Shown here piece after piece: positions 42,492-51,837 of a DNA stretch of 64,000 nt. The translations under genes and the position numbers were made by a program. Each line of letters begins with the position of its first letter. The first letter of the stretch is position 1. Source of the stretch: Catellatospora coxensis (GTDB taxonomy: Bacteria > Actinomycetota > Actinomycetes > Mycobacteriales > Micromonosporaceae). The notes beneath the pieces were generated by a model that ran no database searches, was not told the origin of the DNA, and worked only from the letters and a program-made list of their open reading frames with translations. The stretch is from assembly GCF_016862635.1 (NCBI RefSeq), contig NZ_BONI01000002.1, forward strand, positions 186,001 through 250,000, given 5' to 3'.

Positions 42492-43895
42492 ATGAGCACG
42501 CAGGACAACCACCCGATCGTGGTGGTCGGCGCCGGCCCGGTCGGCCTCGCCGCCGCCGCCCACCTGGCCGAGCGCGGCCTGGACTTCCTGGTCCTGGAGG
42601 CCGGCACCGGCCCCGCCGCGGCGATGGCGAGCTGGGGGCATGTGCGGGTGTTCAGCCCGTGGCGGTTCAACCTCGACCACGCGGCCCGCCGCCTGCTGGA
42701 GGCCGACGGCTGGATCGCACCCAACCTCGAGGACCTGCCCCTCGGCTCCCAGATCGTCACCGACTACCTCGAGCCGCTGACGAAGCTGCCTGCCCTGGCC
42801 GGCCGGGTCCGCTACGGCGCGAAGGTGGTGGCGATCAGCCGCGACGGCCTCGACCGGGTCCGCACGACCGGCCGTGACATCGCTCCGTTCCTGATCCGGC
42901 TCGCCGACGGCACAGAACTCACCGCCTCCGCCGTCGTCGACGCGTCCGGCACCTGGCCGACGCCCAACGTCCTGGGCGGCTCCGGCCTGCCTGCACACGG
43001 AGAGCCCGAGGCCGCGGCGTTCATCGAGACCGCACTGCCCGACGTGCTCGGCGCCGACCGCGAGCGGTTTGCCGGACGTCGCACCCTGGTCGTCGGCGCG
43101 GGCCACTCCGCCGCCAACACCCTGCTCGCCCTGGCACAGCTCGCGTCCGAAGTGCCGGGCACCACGGTGAGCTGGGCGATCCGCACCGGCGCGGCCACCC
43201 GCACCTACGGTGGCGGCGACGCCGACGCCCTGCCCGCCCGCGGCGCACTCGGCAGCCGGGTTCGCGCACTGGTCGAGTCCGGAGCGATCACCCTGCACTC
43301 CGGCTTCTCCGTACGCGCCGTCGCCATCGACGGGGGTCAGGTCACCGTGACGTCGCGCAGCGGCGCGAGCGTGACCGCGGACCGGATCGTGTCGGCCACC
43401 GGCTTCCGGCCCGACCACACGATCGCATCCGAGCTGCGACTGGACCTCGACCCGATCATGGGCTCGACCCGTGCCCTGGCACCGCTGATCGACCCCAACC
43501 AGCACTCCTGCGGCACCGTGCCGCCGCACGGCGTCGACGAGCTGACCCAGCCGGAGGCGAACTACTTCGCCGTCGGCGCGAAGTCCTACGGCCGCGCGCC
43601 CACGTTCCTCATGGCCACCGGCTACGAGCAGGTCCGCTCGGTGGTCGCCGCGCTCGCCGGAGACTGGGACGCCGCGCGCGACGTGCAGCTCGAGCTGCCT
43701 GAGACGGGCGTGTGTTCCTCGTCGGCGGCGCTGGGCGCCGACGACGAAGCATCGTGCTGCGGTACGCCGGAGCCGGCGGACGTCTCGGCCGCTCGCGGCC
43801 TGGCCACCGGAATCGCCGGTGGGCTGCTCACCCTGCCCGTGGTGCAGGCCGTCACGACCGAGGCCAAGACCAGCGGCGGATGCTGCGGCAGCTGA
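42492..43895 (+). CDS. ArsO-like flavoprotein with CCG tail
   Basis: This encodes 467 aa. The FAD motif is VVVGAGPVGLAAAAHL, the NADPH motif LVVGAGHSAANTLLAL, and SATGFRPDHTI closes the fold. The chain continues into a Cys-rich tail, ASCCGTPEPAD and SGGCCGS, not needed for oxidoreductase activity and resembling the 25745-25975 peptide. The tail may hold arsenite for the enzyme or pass it on. It follows the 55-aa gene and is followed closely by an MFS gene. Confidence 0.9.
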   Translation: MSTQDNHPIVVVGAGPVGLAAAAHLAERGLDFLVLEAGTGPAAAMASWGHVRVFSPWRFNLDHAARRLLEADGWIAPNLEDLPLGSQIVTDYLEPLTKLPALAGRVRYGAKVVAISRDGLDRVRTTGRDIAPFLIRLADGTELTASAVVDASGTWPTPNVLGGSGLPAHGEPEAAAFIETALPDVLGADRERFAGRRTLVVGAGHSAANTLLALAQLASEVPGTTVSWAIRTGAATRTYGGGDADALPARGALGSRVRALVESGAITLHSGFSVRAVAIDGGQVTVTSRSGASVTADRIVSATGFRPDHTIASELRLDLDPIMGSTRALAPLIDPNQHSCGTVPPHGVDELTQPEANYFAVGAKSYGRAPTFLMATGYEQVRSVVAALAGDWDAARDVQLELPETGVCSSSAALGADDEASCCGTPEPADVSAARGLATGIAGGLLTLPVVQAVTTEAKTSGGCCGS

Positions 43896-43896
43896 C

Positions 43897-45132
43897 GTGA
43901 CCGCCACCGCGCAACGTGCCGCCGCCCCCACACAGGGCGGCGGCACCCCCACGCATCCCGGCGCGCGGCGCATGATCGCGGTCCTCGCGATCACCCAGAC
44001 CGTCGGCTACGGGGTGCTGTTCTACACCTTCTCGGTCGTCCTGCACCCCATCGCCGCCACCCTGCGCGCGAGCACAGCAGCGATCACCGGCGCGTACACC
44101 CTCAGCGTCCTGGTCGCCGCAGCGGCCGCGATCCCCGTCGGCCGCTACCTCGACCGCCGACCCGGCCGCGGCCTCATGACCGCCGGGTCCGCCCTGGGCA
44201 CCCTCGCCGTCGTCGCCCTGTCACAGGCGAACGCGGTCTGGCAGGTCTACGCCGCCTTCGTCCTGATCGGGCTGGCCGGCGCGGCCGCGCTCTACGAGGC
44301 CGCGTTCACCGTCGTCGTCCACCAGCTCGGCGCGGCCCGCCGCGCCAGCGCCGTGCTCACCATCACCGTCGTCGCGGGATTCGCCAGCACCATCTTCATC
44401 CCGACCACCGGCTGGCTCACCGCCGAACACGGCTGGCGCACCGCGCTGCTGATCCTCGCCGTGCTGCACGGCGCGATCACCATCCCGGCCCACCTGCTGA
44501 CCATCCCCGGCACCGCGCCCGGCACAGCGATTTCGCCCGCCCCACACCATGACCGGCGCGCCAACCGCCGAGTTCTCCGCGACCGGGGGTTCTGGCTGCT
44601 GGTCATCGCGTTCGTCGCCCACGGCACCGCCGTGTCTGCCATCAGCGTTCACCTCGTCGGCTACCTCACCGCACTGGGGCACCCTGTCACGGTCGCGGCA
44701 GGAATCGCGGGAATGCTCGGTGCGCTGTCGGTCACCGGCCGCGTCGTCACGACTCGTCTTACCCGCCGGCGTCCGATCGCCGCCGTCACCGCCGCGGTGT
44801 TCGCCGTGCAGGCCGTCGCGGCTGCGCTGCTTCCCCTGGTCGGAGCGAACCGTGCGGCAGCGGTCGCGTGCGTGGCCGCTTTCGGGTTGGGTTTCGGTGT
44901 CGGCACCATCGCCCGGCCCGCCATCGTCGTCGACCGCTACGGCACCGCCAGCTATGGCTCGGTGTCGGGCACCCTGGCCGTCCCGATCACCGTCGCCAAA
45001 GCAGCAGCGCCCTTGGCCGCCGCGACCCTGGCTGGTACGCGTCTCATGGCGGCGGTGGCGGTGCTGTGCGTGGTGGGGGCAATCGCCCTCAGCCGTCAGG
45101 CAAACCGCCAGGCCTCGTCACCGAGCGGGTGA
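43897..45132 (+). CDS. MFS transporter of the arsenic operon
   Basis: This encodes 411 aa from the GTG at 43897, one base after the flavoprotein stop. About twelve helices, with the MFS loop 2-3 motif PVGRYLDRRPGRGLM, are visible. It belongs to the group of MFS proteins found next to ArsO-like flavoproteins and may export their product. Alternatively a general multidrug exporter. Confidence 0.85.
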   Translation: MTATAQRAAAPTQGGGTPTHPGARRMIAVLAITQTVGYGVLFYTFSVVLHPIAATLRASTAAITGAYTLSVLVAAAAAIPVGRYLDRRPGRGLMTAGSALGTLAVVALSQANAVWQVYAAFVLIGLAGAAALYEAAFTVVVHQLGAARRASAVLTITVVAGFASTIFIPTTGWLTAEHGWRTALLILAVLHGAITIPAHLLTIPGTAPGTAISPAPHHDRRANRRVLRDRGFWLLVIAFVAHGTAVSAISVHLVGYLTALGHPVTVAAGIAGMLGALSVTGRVVTTRLTRRRPIAAVTAAVFAVQAVAAALLPLVGANRAAAVACVAAFGLGFGVGTIARPAIVVDRYGTASYGSVSGTLAVPITVAKAAAPLAAATLAGTRLMAAVAVLCVVGAIALSRQANRQASSPSG

Positions 45133-45245
45133 CGCGGACCGGTTCAAGCATGGTCGCTGCAACGACTCCGGCGTTCGTGCACCGCTGCCCGCGCACGCCT
45201 TGGGACCGGCCCACCGAGCCTTTCCAGCGTGCCGGCAAGGACCGG

Positions 45246-46319
45246 TCATCGTCTTCCGGTGAGGGTGTCGCGGATCTGCGCGGCCATGTCCCGCGCGGCA
45301 GGCCCCACGCCGATGAGCGTCGCGCTCGCGGGCCCCGTCCAGTCGCCGTAGCCCAGCAGGTGCAGATGCCGATCGTGCCGGTAGCGAGTGCCGTCGGTGA
45401 CCACGTAGCCGTTGTCGCGCCGTAGGCGCAGGGGTGCCAGGTGCGCGAGCGCCGGGCGGAAGCCCGTGGCCCAGATGACCGTGTCGCACGCCCAGCTGGT
45501 GCCGTCCGGCCAGCGCGGGCCTTCGGTTCCCAGCTCCGTGAACATCGGCGTGGCATGCAGCTGTCCGCCGTCGCGGGCTTGCCGCACCGGCGGCACCGCC
45601 ACGATGTCGCCGAAGTCGCCGATCCCCGGCGGCGCGGGCTGCCCGGCGATCAGCGCCCGGTACCGGCGGTTGGCCAGCTCGAACAGAACCCGCCCATCCA
45701 CATCGTCGGGTAGAAACCGCGGCGCTCGGGTCGTCATCCACCGCACCTCGCGAGCATGACCCGCCAGGTCTGCGGCGATCTGCGCACCGGAATTGCCCGC
45801 ACCGACCACCGCAACGCGCTCACCGGCGAAGTCCTGCGGTCTGCGGTAGCCGACTGTGTGAATCTGCCGCCCCCTGTACGCCCCAGCGCGTGCCAGCGCC
45901 GGTAGGAATGGCCGCCACCACGTGCCCGTGGCGCTGACCACGACCCGGGCCGTCCACGTTCCTCGGTCATCGGTGTCCAGCCGGAATCCACCGTCGGCGC
46001 GATGAACCGCCTCGACCCGCACACCTCGAAACACGGGCAGGCTGTAGCGCTGCTCGTAGGCGGTGAGGTAGGAGATCACGTGTGCGGCGTCGGGGTAGCC
46101 CGCGTTCGTCGCAGGCATCGACCAGCCTGGCAGCGAGCTGTACTGGGCTGGAGAGAAGAGGCGCAGTGACTCCCACACGTGCTGCCAGGCACCGCCGTGG
46201 GTGTGCTGTGCGTCAAGGATCGCGAAGTCGATCCCTTGGCGTCGTAGGTAGAAGCCGGCGGCGAGCCCGGCTTGCCCACCGCCGACAACGAGCACGTCAC
46301 GATGGCGCAGGTCGTTCAC
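45246..46319 (-). CDS. Third ArsO-like flavin monooxygenase
   Basis: This encodes 357 aa. FAD motif VLVVGGGQAGLAAGFYL, FMO block LFSPAQYSSLPGWSMP, NADPH motif VAVVGAGNSGAQIAADL and final WATGFRPAL. It is convergent with the MFS gene. It lacks the CCG tail of the 42492 enzyme. Three homologous flavoproteins with different tails and operons may act on different arsenicals. Confidence 0.87.
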   Translation of the reverse strand: MNDLRHRDVLVVGGGQAGLAAGFYLRRQGIDFAILDAQHTHGGAWQHVWESLRLFSPAQYSSLPGWSMPATNAGYPDAAHVISYLTAYEQRYSLPVFRGVRVEAVHRADGGFRLDTDDRGTWTARVVVSATGTWWRPFLPALARAGAYRGRQIHTVGYRRPQDFAGERVAVVGAGNSGAQIAADLAGHAREVRWMTTRAPRFLPDDVDGRVLFELANRRYRALIAGQPAPPGIGDFGDIVAVPPVRQARDGGQLHATPMFTELGTEGPRWPDGTSWACDTVIWATGFRPALAHLAPLRLRRDNGYVVTDGTRYRHDRHLHLLGYGDWTGPASATLIGVGPAARDMAAQIRDTLTGRR

Positions 46320-46518
46320 ATCCGCGACTCTACGACCCGTGGATCAACCCGTGAGGCGGCACCTGCCGACAACGCGCCAGCGAGTGGACGGTGCTACGTC
46401 TTATGCCGGAGACATAGTCGTGCGGCAATAGCACCGGACGCGTGCGGTGGACCCTTGCGGGGGATGCCGGCCGAGGCATGTTGCGCGTTGCCGGGATTGC
46501 AGTCCAGGTGTCGTGCCG

Positions 46519-46559
46519 CGCTGCGGCCGCACACCGCTGTTGGGCCTGCGGCCGCAGCG
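46519..46559 (-). terminator. Terminator downstream of the PHP-domain gene
   Basis: CGCTGCGGCCGC (46519-46530) pairs perfectly with 46548-46559 over a 17-base loop, ending 8 bases before the stop of the minus-strand gene at 46568. Confidence 0.7.
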
Positions 46560-46567
46560 CATGCAGG

Positions 46568-48316
46568 TCAGCCGCGTGTGGCGTTCCAGTGCTGGTTGTT
46601 GAACGGCTTGCGGCCCTCGACAGCGACGAAGACAGGGTTGCTGTAGAACCACAGGTCGGTCCACGGGTCGACAGCGCCGGCCGGGTCGAGACGCGGCTCG
46701 ATCGAACCCGTGGCGGAGAATCGCCCGTCGGTGCCGCGCAGCCGCAGGTAGAACGGCTCGTCGACCTTGCGGAACCGGTAGGTCAGCTCGACCGTGCCGG
46801 TGCGCTGGCTGACCTCGAACGACTTCACCACCCGCGTCTGGGGCGCGGTGAGGGTGTTGCGGTCGGCTACAGCACCGGTGACCGGCCCGGCGATCAGGTC
46901 GACGCGGCGCGGCCGCGGCGTGTCGCCGTTGTGGTTGGGGCGGGTCGGCAGGCCGATGCGAACGCTCACCTCGACGCTGTCACCGCGGCTGGCGGTGACG
47001 ACCTCGCCCAGCGTGCCGCGCGGGTGACGGCGGCTGCCGCCGACGCTGACGTCGAGGCTGTCGATGAGCTGCCCGTGATCGACCCAGATCCGTCCGGCAC
47101 GCAGCGCCTTCATCACCGACAGGTAGCTGAAGTCACGAAGCCCGAGGTGGGTGCGCGAGTACTGGCCGGGCCAGTAGTCGCCGCGGCCCGCGATCGGGGT
47201 CCGGGTGAACACGGGATCGGGGTACACGCCCTCGGCGGTGGGGGCGCCGCCGTACTCCCAGGTGTCGCCGAAGACCCGGTGCGAGTCCGACGTGGCCGTG
47301 ACCCAGTACGGCAGGCCCTCGGCCAGCATCGAGTCCCACACCCCGCCGACCTTCGCCGTCAGCCAGTCGAATCCGCCGAACGTGCTGTACGACTCGGCCG
47401 GGTAGCCGGCGAACGAGTCAGCGCCCGGCCCGCCGCCGTAGCCGCCGCGTCCGCCGCCGGCCCCGCCGACGGAGGTGGGCAGCCCTGCGGCCTGGTGGCC
47501 CGGAGCGCCCTCCATGCCGATCGCGACAGACGGGTCGGCGTCGCGCATCGCCCGCAGCTCCGACGGTGCGTAGGCGCCCGCCCGAGACGGGTGGTTGAGC
47601 ACGGTCAAGCCCATGTCGACCCGTCCGGCCCGCACCTGCGCACCCAGCCACCGCACGGCCTCGACGGCCTTCGCCTCGTTCGCGGGGCTACTCGGCCGGG
47701 TGCCGTTGATCGCCGAGTCGAACAGCGCCTCGAATTCCGTGAGCACCGTGGCCTCGTTGGAGCCGGGCGCGACGAACATCGTGCAGTGCTCACCGGCCGG
47801 GACGTTCCACTCCATGCCCTGGAAGACGAGCATGTCCGGGTTCTGCGCCCGCGAGAGCTTCACGTCGGCCAGCGACTGGTGCAGGCCGAACTTCTGGTGC
47901 AGCGCACCGCCGTGGTCGGTCACGACCAGCCAGCCCAGGCCGTAGCGGGCGGCGGCGGTCACGTGCTGGTCGACGCGGTACGGGGCGTCCGAGCCGGCGC
48001 TGTACTTGGTGTGGGTGTGATGGTCGCCGGCGCTCCACAGGAACTGCCCTCCGCCGGCCGGCGGCGGGGTCGCCGCAGCCGGACCCTGGGTCACCGCCTG
48101 CAGCGCGCCGGTCGCTCCACCCGCGCCGGCGAGTCCGACACCCAGCAGTCCCGCACCGCGCAGGAACGACCGACGGCTGCGGTCGGACGGGGACAGCTCG
48201 CTGTCGGGCACCGACGTGTCGGCGAACGCCGACACCGGACCGTCGTGGTGATGGTGATGGTGGCCGTGATCGTGGTCATGGGGGTGGTCATGACCTGGGT
48301 GGTGGTGCGCGCCCAT
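46568..48316 (-). CDS. Tat-exported PHP-domain protein with His-rich N-terminus
   Basis: This encodes 582 aa from the ATG at 48316. The first 26 residues are mostly His and Asp (GAHHHPGHDHPHDHDHG). About 20 residues later comes a twin-arginine motif RRSFLRGAGLLG. The PHP fold follows, with metal-binding DHHTHTKYS, VTDHGG, NHPS and ATSDSH. The central segment has a Gly/Tyr-rich insert (AGGGRGGYGGGPG). PHP proteins are metal-dependent phosphoesterases. A metal-binding extension ahead of the export signal is unusual, as it would precede the signal helix. Substrate unknown. Confidence 0.85.
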   Translation of the reverse strand: MGAHHHPGHDHPHDHDHGHHHHHHDGPVSAFADTSVPDSELSPSDRSRRSFLRGAGLLGVGLAGAGGATGALQAVTQGPAAATPPPAGGGQFLWSAGDHHTHTKYSAGSDAPYRVDQHVTAAARYGLGWLVVTDHGGALHQKFGLHQSLADVKLSRAQNPDMLVFQGMEWNVPAGEHCTMFVAPGSNEATVLTEFEALFDSAINGTRPSSPANEAKAVEAVRWLGAQVRAGRVDMGLTVLNHPSRAGAYAPSELRAMRDADPSVAIGMEGAPGHQAAGLPTSVGGAGGGRGGYGGGPGADSFAGYPAESYSTFGGFDWLTAKVGGVWDSMLAEGLPYWVTATSDSHRVFGDTWEYGGAPTAEGVYPDPVFTRTPIAGRGDYWPGQYSRTHLGLRDFSYLSVMKALRAGRIWVDHGQLIDSLDVSVGGSRRHPRGTLGEVVTASRGDSVEVSVRIGLPTRPNHNGDTPRPRRVDLIAGPVTGAVADRNTLTAPQTRVVKSFEVSQRTGTVELTYRFRKVDEPFYLRLRGTDGRFSATGSIEPRLDPAGAVDPWTDLWFYSNPVFVAVEGRKPFNNQHWNATRG

Positions 48317-48643
48317 GGTGCATCCCTTCGAGAACCTGAGCAGACGCGCCTGATCGTCATTGGGCGGCATGAATGCCAGATGGCAGGCGGAGGAAGCGGT
48401 GATGGCGGCGGGCGAGCCGAATGAACACGCGGTCGTTCGCCGGCAGCCGTGCTGCCGCTCGCGTTCGGCCGCAGAAACTTGCTTCGAGATGCGGCGACGA
48501 CGCTCGTGACCAGCAACGGTCAGATCGAGCGGTGAGTAGGTGGTTCTGAGCGCCTGGCACCGGGGCGGGCGGATCCCGATCGGTGCACGCACGCTGCGTG
48601 ACGGTTACCGTGGAGGTCGGGACGGCCTGATGCGGAGGCTGGC
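48317..48643. other. Intergenic region
   Basis: The 327 bases between the divergent PHP and methyltransferase genes hold no gene, no strong hairpin and no clear promoter motif that I could define. Confidence 0.4.
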
Positions 48644-49300
48644 ATGGCTGATCGTCAGATTCAGGACCTGCAACATCCGAGGTTTGCGCGGTTCTACACC
48701 GCCGTCAGCAACCGCGCCGAAGCCCATGGCGGGGGCGCCCACCGGGCCTGGCTGCTCGCCGGACTCACAGGCGCGGTGATCGAGGTCGGGGCGGGCAACG
48801 GCCTCAACTTCGTCCACTATCCGCCCGGAGTGTCCCGAGTGCTGGCCGTGGAACCCGACGACACGTTGCGCGAGCTGGCGCTGCGGGCCGCGCGACAGGC
48901 GCCTGTTCCGGTCGAGGTCATTGCAGGGCAGGCCGATGCGCTACCCCTACCCGACGATGCCTTCGACGCGGCTGTGACCTCCCTCGTGCTGTGCACCGTG
49001 CCCGATCCCGCCCACGCGCTTGCCGAGATCAGCCGGGTGCTGCGACCCGGCGGCCAGCTTCGCTTCTACGAGCACGTCCGCTCCGAAAAGCCCGCGCTGG
49101 CACTGCTGCAGGACCTGGCCGCACCGCTGTGGGCGCGACTGGCCGGAGGCTGTCGACCCAACCACGACACCGCCGCCGTCATCGCCGCCAACGGATTCAC
49201 CATCACGAGCTGCCAGCGGTTCGGGTTCAGCCCCGCCCGGTTCGTGCCACGATTCGCCCACATCATCGGCACGGCCAGTCCACTGGCCCGGTCCCGGTGA
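48644..49300 (+). CDS. Class I SAM-dependent methyltransferase
   Basis: This encodes 218 aa. Motif I is VIEVGAGNGLNF, followed by VLAVEPDD and a third motif ALPLPDDAFDAAVTSLVLCTV. The late RVLRPGGQLRFYEHV is typical of UbiE/phospholipid-methyltransferase-like enzymes. A link with arsenic methylation is not supported: the Cys triad of ArsM is missing. Confidence 0.87.
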   Translation: MADRQIQDLQHPRFARFYTAVSNRAEAHGGGAHRAWLLAGLTGAVIEVGAGNGLNFVHYPPGVSRVLAVEPDDTLRELALRAARQAPVPVEVIAGQADALPLPDDAFDAAVTSLVLCTVPDPAHALAEISRVLRPGGQLRFYEHVRSEKPALALLQDLAAPLWARLAGGCRPNHDTAAVIAANGFTITSCQRFGFSPARFVPRFAHIIGTASPLARSR

Positions 49301-49595
49301 CCTGACGATCTCCGAGGCTGGCTGGCGTCGGGTGGTTGGTAAGTCGTAGTACTCGTTCGCCGTCTCACTGAGTGGCCTCGTCACGGGCACGGCGGACGGA
49401 CCTGACTCGAAACATGATTGTGTCTCGTGCGGATTCTTCCGGTACGAGCGTTCACGCCACTCGGCACGCCCGAACCCGTTAGGCAGACCTGTCGCGCCGG
49501 CAACATCCACCCGGCCGGACATTTATCTCGATCACTTACCTAGTGCCTGCGGGTCGGCTGATGACACCACTGGCCCCCGCCATCAGACTCGTGCC

Positions 49596-50330
49596 ATGGC
49601 GTCGAACCGCTTGAACAGGTGGCGTATGACAAGTCGGGGCCTGCGCACCGCGGCCGCTGCGCTCCTGACCGTCGCGGCGGTGGCGATACTGCCGACGCCT
49701 GCCTACGCCGACGACCTCGTTTCCGGCCAGTGGGTCGCCATCGAGGAGGGCAGCGGCTGGTCCTGGCTCTTCGAGATCCGGATTGTCGGCCCCGACCGGT
49801 ACGCCGGCCGAGTCGCCGAGAAAGACACCGACAGCCCGCTGTGCTGGCCCGTCGGCGAGGACGTCATGCAACTGTCCGGACGAGACCGCACCTACACGGG
49901 CACAGTCAAGCTCTACGCCGACGGATGCACCGACACGGGCCGCACCGGAAAGATCACCTTCGACGTCGACGCCGCCGGGCAGAACGCCGAGATCGGCATC
50001 AGCGGCTGCGAGCTGTGCCAGACCCAACTGTGGACCAGGCCGCAACCGGCATCGCCGCCGCTGCTGGAAGTCGCGCGCACCTGGCTGCTGCGCGCGGCCG
50101 GGGCTGTCGGGGCACTGACCGTGCTCATCATCGTGCTGGTACTGCTGGCCCGCTCACGCAGGCGGGCACGCCGGCGCGCGGCGGCCGCCGCAGTTCCCGC
50201 CGTCAGCGTGCTGCCACGGGCTGGAGCAGGGCCGTACGTCGTGGGCTCGGATTCGCCGCCGACGACCACCATCACCGTCACACCCAGGATCACGCTCGGC
50301 CGGCCCACCCTGCAGGAGGACGTTCGATGA
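49596..50330 (+). CDS. Secreted, C-terminally anchored protein
   Basis: This encodes 244 aa. The signal peptide with hydrophobic AAAALLTVAAVAILP ends near AYA/DD. The extracellular domain has beta strands and three Cys (SPLCWP, ADGCTD, CELCQTQ). A single membrane helix near residue 170 (AVGALTVLIIVLVLLARS) is followed by an Arg-rich cytoplasmic tail. Family not recognised; it overlaps the next gene by 4 bases. Confidence 0.7.
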   Translation: MASNRLNRWRMTSRGLRTAAAALLTVAAVAILPTPAYADDLVSGQWVAIEEGSGWSWLFEIRIVGPDRYAGRVAEKDTDSPLCWPVGEDVMQLSGRDRTYTGTVKLYADGCTDTGRTGKITFDVDAAGQNAEIGISGCELCQTQLWTRPQPASPPLLEVARTWLLRAAGAVGALTVLIIVLVLLARSRRRARRRAAAAAVPAVSVLPRAGAGPYVVGSDSPPTTTITVTPRITLGRPTLQEDVR

Positions 50331-50944
50331 CCGCCACCGCCCCACCGTCGGCCTACACCGCGAGCTGGCTGCTGTCCGGCAACCGCGAGGAGACCAGGCG
50401 CAACCTGGCGAGCATCGCCACGGGAATGGCCCGCAACGGCATCCTCGGCCAACTGTCCGACCAGATCATCGCCGCACTCAGCGACGAGCTGGCGCGAGCC
50501 ACCGACGGGCTGCTCGACTTCGACCTCGGTCCCCTGCTGCAGCACGGGCTGCAGGTCAGCCAGGCGCTGGCCGCAGCGGGCCGCGCCACCGCCGACAACC
50601 CCGGCACGGTCGAACTCGTCGAGCTCGCCGGACATACCGTGTCGGTGGCCCACGAGCCCGCCGTCGACATCGCGGTCAACGGAGTCGTGCTGGCCACCCT
50701 CGCCCTGCAGCTGAGCGTGGTGATCGAGCTGAAGGCCTTGCTGGGCCGGGTCACGGAAGGCAAACTGGTCGAGCTGCAGGTCGCGTCCTGCACCGCGACC
50801 GCCGATCTGCACTGCGAGGGCGTGCGGCTGGCCGGCGGCCGGGCCGAGATGGCTCCGGCGTACACGAAGACTCTGGGACGCGGCCTGACGCTGGCGCGAG
50901 CAGCGTCACTCAGCCCGCAGGCAGAAGATCACGCTGACGCTTGA
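50327..50944 (+). CDS. Hypothetical protein
   Basis: This encodes 205 aa, soluble, with a helical start (GNREETRRNLASIATGMARNGILGQLSDQI) and a later beta-like region (ALQLSVVIELKALLGRVTEGKLVELQVASCTATADL). No family recognised. The start overlaps the stop of the anchored protein gene, and the 3' end overlaps the convergent gene by 39 bases. A partner of the membrane protein by position. Confidence 0.65.
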   Translation: MTATAPPSAYTASWLLSGNREETRRNLASIATGMARNGILGQLSDQIIAALSDELARATDGLLDFDLGPLLQHGLQVSQALAAAGRATADNPGTVELVELAGHTVSVAHEPAVDIAVNGVVLATLALQLSVVIELKALLGRVTEGKLVELQVASCTATADLHCEGVRLAGGRAEMAPAYTKTLGRGLTLARAASLSPQAEDHADA

Positions 50945-51340
50945 CTCGGCGGTCCAGTCCGAGAAGTGGTAGTCGGTGAAGTCAGGCACCTGCTGCCTGC
51001 ACAGCGCATCGGCGTCGGGCTCCGGGTCGGCATTCTGCTCGATCCGAGCGGCGACACGCATGGCCCCGCCGGAGGCGCAATCGGCGATCTTCATCAGCGG
51101 CGCCTGGGCATCGCCGAGGTTACGCACGCATTGCCCGACCTGAAGGAACCTGTCGTCTGGGGTGAGACCGACCGAAGCAGCCGGGCTGGCGGGCGCGTTG
51201 CCGCCGGGGCGCGACTCGGCCCACTGCACTGCGGTGATCACCGTCCCGACGACGGTGGCAATGGCCACCGCGATGCCCAGCCAGCGCGGGATCGTCGAAC
51301 CTCCGCCACGGCCGGCGGGCTCCTCCGCGCCGTCTGTCAC
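50906..51340 (-). CDS. Membrane-anchored LppU-like protein
   Basis: This encodes 144 aa: a Gly/Arg cytoplasmic start, one helix (WLGIAVAIATVVGTVITAVQW), then an extracellular part with VGQCVRN, IADCASGG, CRQQVPDF and VIFCLR, the Cys spacing of the LppU/SCO3897-type secreted domain. Function unknown; found in membranes of actinomycetes. Confidence 0.75.
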   Translation of the reverse strand: MTDGAEEPAGRGGGSTIPRWLGIAVAIATVVGTVITAVQWAESRPGGNAPASPAASVGLTPDDRFLQVGQCVRNLGDAQAPLMKIADCASGGAMRVAARIEQNADPEPDADALCRQQVPDFTDYHFSDWTAESSVSVIFCLRAE

Positions 51341-51499
51341 GTCGGCACGGTATCAGCGCGCACCGCAGATGCTTCGTCAGTGATGCGAACATGACACAGA
51401 GTTCGTAAGCCGCTGCCAATGGGGCCAGATGAGGATCTGCACTTTCATCTACGACGGCGATGTCCCCCACGAGCAGCGCCGCCTGCCGTGACTGAAGGG

Positions 51500-51640
51500 A
51501 AGGTCTCGTTCACCGCCTGCGCCGGCACCGCGACGGTCAGACCGTGGCCTTCTGTGACCTGTTCCGCCTCGAACGCGCGATGATCGCCGAGCACTGGAGT
51601 GTGCTGACCGACCCGCCTGGCGTGCCACACTCCGCAGTAC
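51500..51640 (+). pseudogene. Fragment of a SnoaL-like (NTF2-fold) protein
   Basis: The sequence reads LVHRLRRHRDGQTVAFCDLFRLERAMIAEHW in one frame, matching the C-terminal strands of SnoaL-like proteins (DGxTVAFxDLFRLExGxIxEHW). The N-terminal half is absent, and the following frame is unrelated. Remnant. Confidence 0.55.
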
Positions 51641-51837
51641 TGGCGGCACCGCGGCCGCTCGCGCGTCGGCATCCTGCCGGCGTTGCTCGACCCGCTCGTA
51701 TGACCGCACGGATCGGCACACCGCCGCCCACGAGGCCGGGCACCGCCGAGATAGTGACTTAGTACGTGCTTGATCGGCTCGAACATCACCCGGTTCGCAT
51801 GATGGACCCACTGGGCGGCGGTAAGCGATGGTGGGGT

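Noticed and set aside
46442-48424. A 660-codon plus-strand frame opposite the PHP-domain gene
   Set aside because: Composition is typical of an antisense shadow; the PHP and Tat motifs are on the other strand.
48644-49300. Arsenite methyltransferase (ArsM) identity for the methyltransferase
   Set aside because: The Cys residues needed for ArsM are absent; only a general SAM fold is supported.
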